6,654 nucleotides of DNA from Chitinophagales bacterium. GTDB lineage: Bacteria; Bacteroidota; Bacteroidia; Chitinophagales; JADIYW01. A program made the translations under genes and the position numbers. Below are positions 5,976 through 6,654 of this stretch, piece after piece; positions within the stretch are counted from its first letter, which is position 1, and each line of letters starts with the position of its first letter. The notes beneath the pieces are model-generated. The model ran no database searches, was not told the DNA's origin, and was given only the letters and a program-made list of their open reading frames with translations. The stretch is from assembly GCA_020848315.1 (NCBI GenBank), contig JADLAH010000277.1, positions 1 through 6,654 of the forward strand, given 5' to 3'.

Positions 5976-6654
5976 AAAAAATTGCACTACAGTTTATCCT
6001 GCTGACAGGCTTGTTTTTCGCGACCTGGTTCGGACTGAGCCGTATCGACTGGATGAAGTTATTCCGAATTAACAAGGCAACAGCAACCACAGAGAAAAAA
6101 CTGGGCGACCTGTTCTGGGAATTATACCATCAGGAGCATCGGGAAATAAAATCCAAAAAGATAAAAGCACCGCTGGACAGCATTCTTAACCGCATCTGCG
6201 AAGCCAATCATATCGATACGGCAGACATTAAGCTGCACCTGATAGAGAACGCGGAAATCAATGCCTTTGCATTACCTGACAATCATCTGGTCGTACACAC
6301 GGGACTGATTAATGCCACGGAAAATGAAGAAGAACTGGCGGGCATTATCGGCCACGAGTTAGCACACCTGCAATCGCGCCACGTAATGAAAAAACTGGTG
6401 AAGGAAGTAGGCTTATCCGTATTGATTTCCATGACTACGGGCGGCGGCGGCTCTGAAAGCATCAAGGAACTGATTAAATTTCTTTCTTCTACCGCCTACG
6501 ACAGAACCCTTGAAAAGGAAGCTGATATAAAGGCGGTGGAATATCTCGCGGCAGCGGATATCCGTCCTGAACCATTTGCAGATTTTCTGTTCCGCATGGG
6601 CGAAGAAGAGGGCAATGCCGTTCAATATCTTACCTGGGCGAGTACACACCCTGA
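5972..6654 (+). CDS. M48-family metalloprotease, membrane-anchored, 3'-truncated by window edge
   Basis: An open frame from the ATG at 5972 runs to the last base without a stop (227 codons plus 2 nt), so only the N-terminal part is here. Seen: a hydrophobic N-terminal segment (about 4-22) acts as signal anchor or signal peptide; no lipobox Cys is visible. A helical linker follows, then NAFALPDNHLVVHTGLI (97-113), the strand before the active site in M48 proteases. The zinc site is HELAH (128-132; ligands H128 and H132, catalytic E129), and E181 in the ExxxD motif LEKEAD (180-185) is the third ligand. The visible part ends at WASTHP, which in BepA/LoiP-like relatives is followed by a D/R-rich motif. 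By family it is a zinc endopeptidase, probably facing the periplasm, with quality-control or processing roles in relatives. It is coupled to the DUF4870-like gene by an ATGA overlap and is the last operon member visible. Confidence 0.92.
   Translation, partial: MKKIALQFILLTGLFFATWFGLSRIDWMKLFRINKATATTEKKLGDLFWELYHQEHREIKSKKIKAPLDSILNRICEANHIDTADIKLHLIENAEINAFALPDNHLVVHTGLINATENEEELAGIIGHELAHLQSRHVMKKLVKEVGLSVLISMTTGGGGSESIKELIKFLSSTAYDRTLEKEADIKAVEYLAAADIRPEPFADFLFRMGEEEGNAVQYLTWASTHP

Noticed and set aside
6283..6649. Two minus-strand frames (60 and 78 codons) at the right end
   Set aside because: They are antisense to the M48 protease frame, which has its complete HExxH and ExxxD motifs and an ATGA-coupled start.

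Overview
The window looks like a chromosomal segment from a Bacteroidota bacterium, most likely of the Chitinophagia/Sphingobacteriia/Saprospiria kind. Several things suggest this: there are no clear Shine-Dalgarno sequences before the start codons, a TAACTTTG element matching the Bacteroidota -7 promoter consensus lies upstream of the P5C dehydrogenase gene, and the TM2, DUF2752, DUF4870-like and secreted lipase-like proteins resemble families I recall from that phylum. The taxon call is an inference; the window contains no rRNA, tRNA or marker gene that would settle it.

Left part (1-1418, + strand): a visibly AT-rich pair of overlapping genes. The first encodes a small HNH-type nuclease-like protein with a four-cysteine zinc site but without the usual catalytic histidine. 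The second encodes a short agmatine deiminase/peptidylarginine deiminase-family enzyme with its Cys/His/Asp residues intact. They overlap by 14 nt and probably share a transcript that may continue beyond the left edge. Base composition differs from the rest of the window, so this pair is the best candidate for recently acquired accessory DNA.

Middle part (1487-4511, - strand): two genes of more balanced to GC-rich composition. A long-form, ALDH4A1-like L-glutamate gamma-semialdehyde (P5C) dehydrogenase (pruA) catalyses the last step of proline catabolism. A secreted alpha/beta hydrolase (lipase/esterase-like) follows 67 nt downstream in the same direction and may be cotranscribed. The two converge with the left cassette across a short, featureless 68-nt gap.

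Right part (4794-6654, + strand): a tight four-gene operon of a TM2-domain protein, a DUF2752 protein, a DUF4870-like (Tic20-type) membrane protein and a membrane-anchored M48 metalloprotease. The last gene runs off the right edge. Junctions are a 4-nt gap followed by two ATGA overlaps, so the products are probably made together and may act together at the inner membrane. A divergent intergenic region (4512-4793) separates this operon from pruA. It carries the pruA -7 element and an orphan terminator-like hairpin oriented on the minus strand.

No mobile-element ends, CRISPR array, tRNA/rRNA or riboswitch could be identified by reading. The two points most worth following up are the AT-rich HNH-deiminase pair and the TM2/DUF2752/DUF4870/M48 operon.
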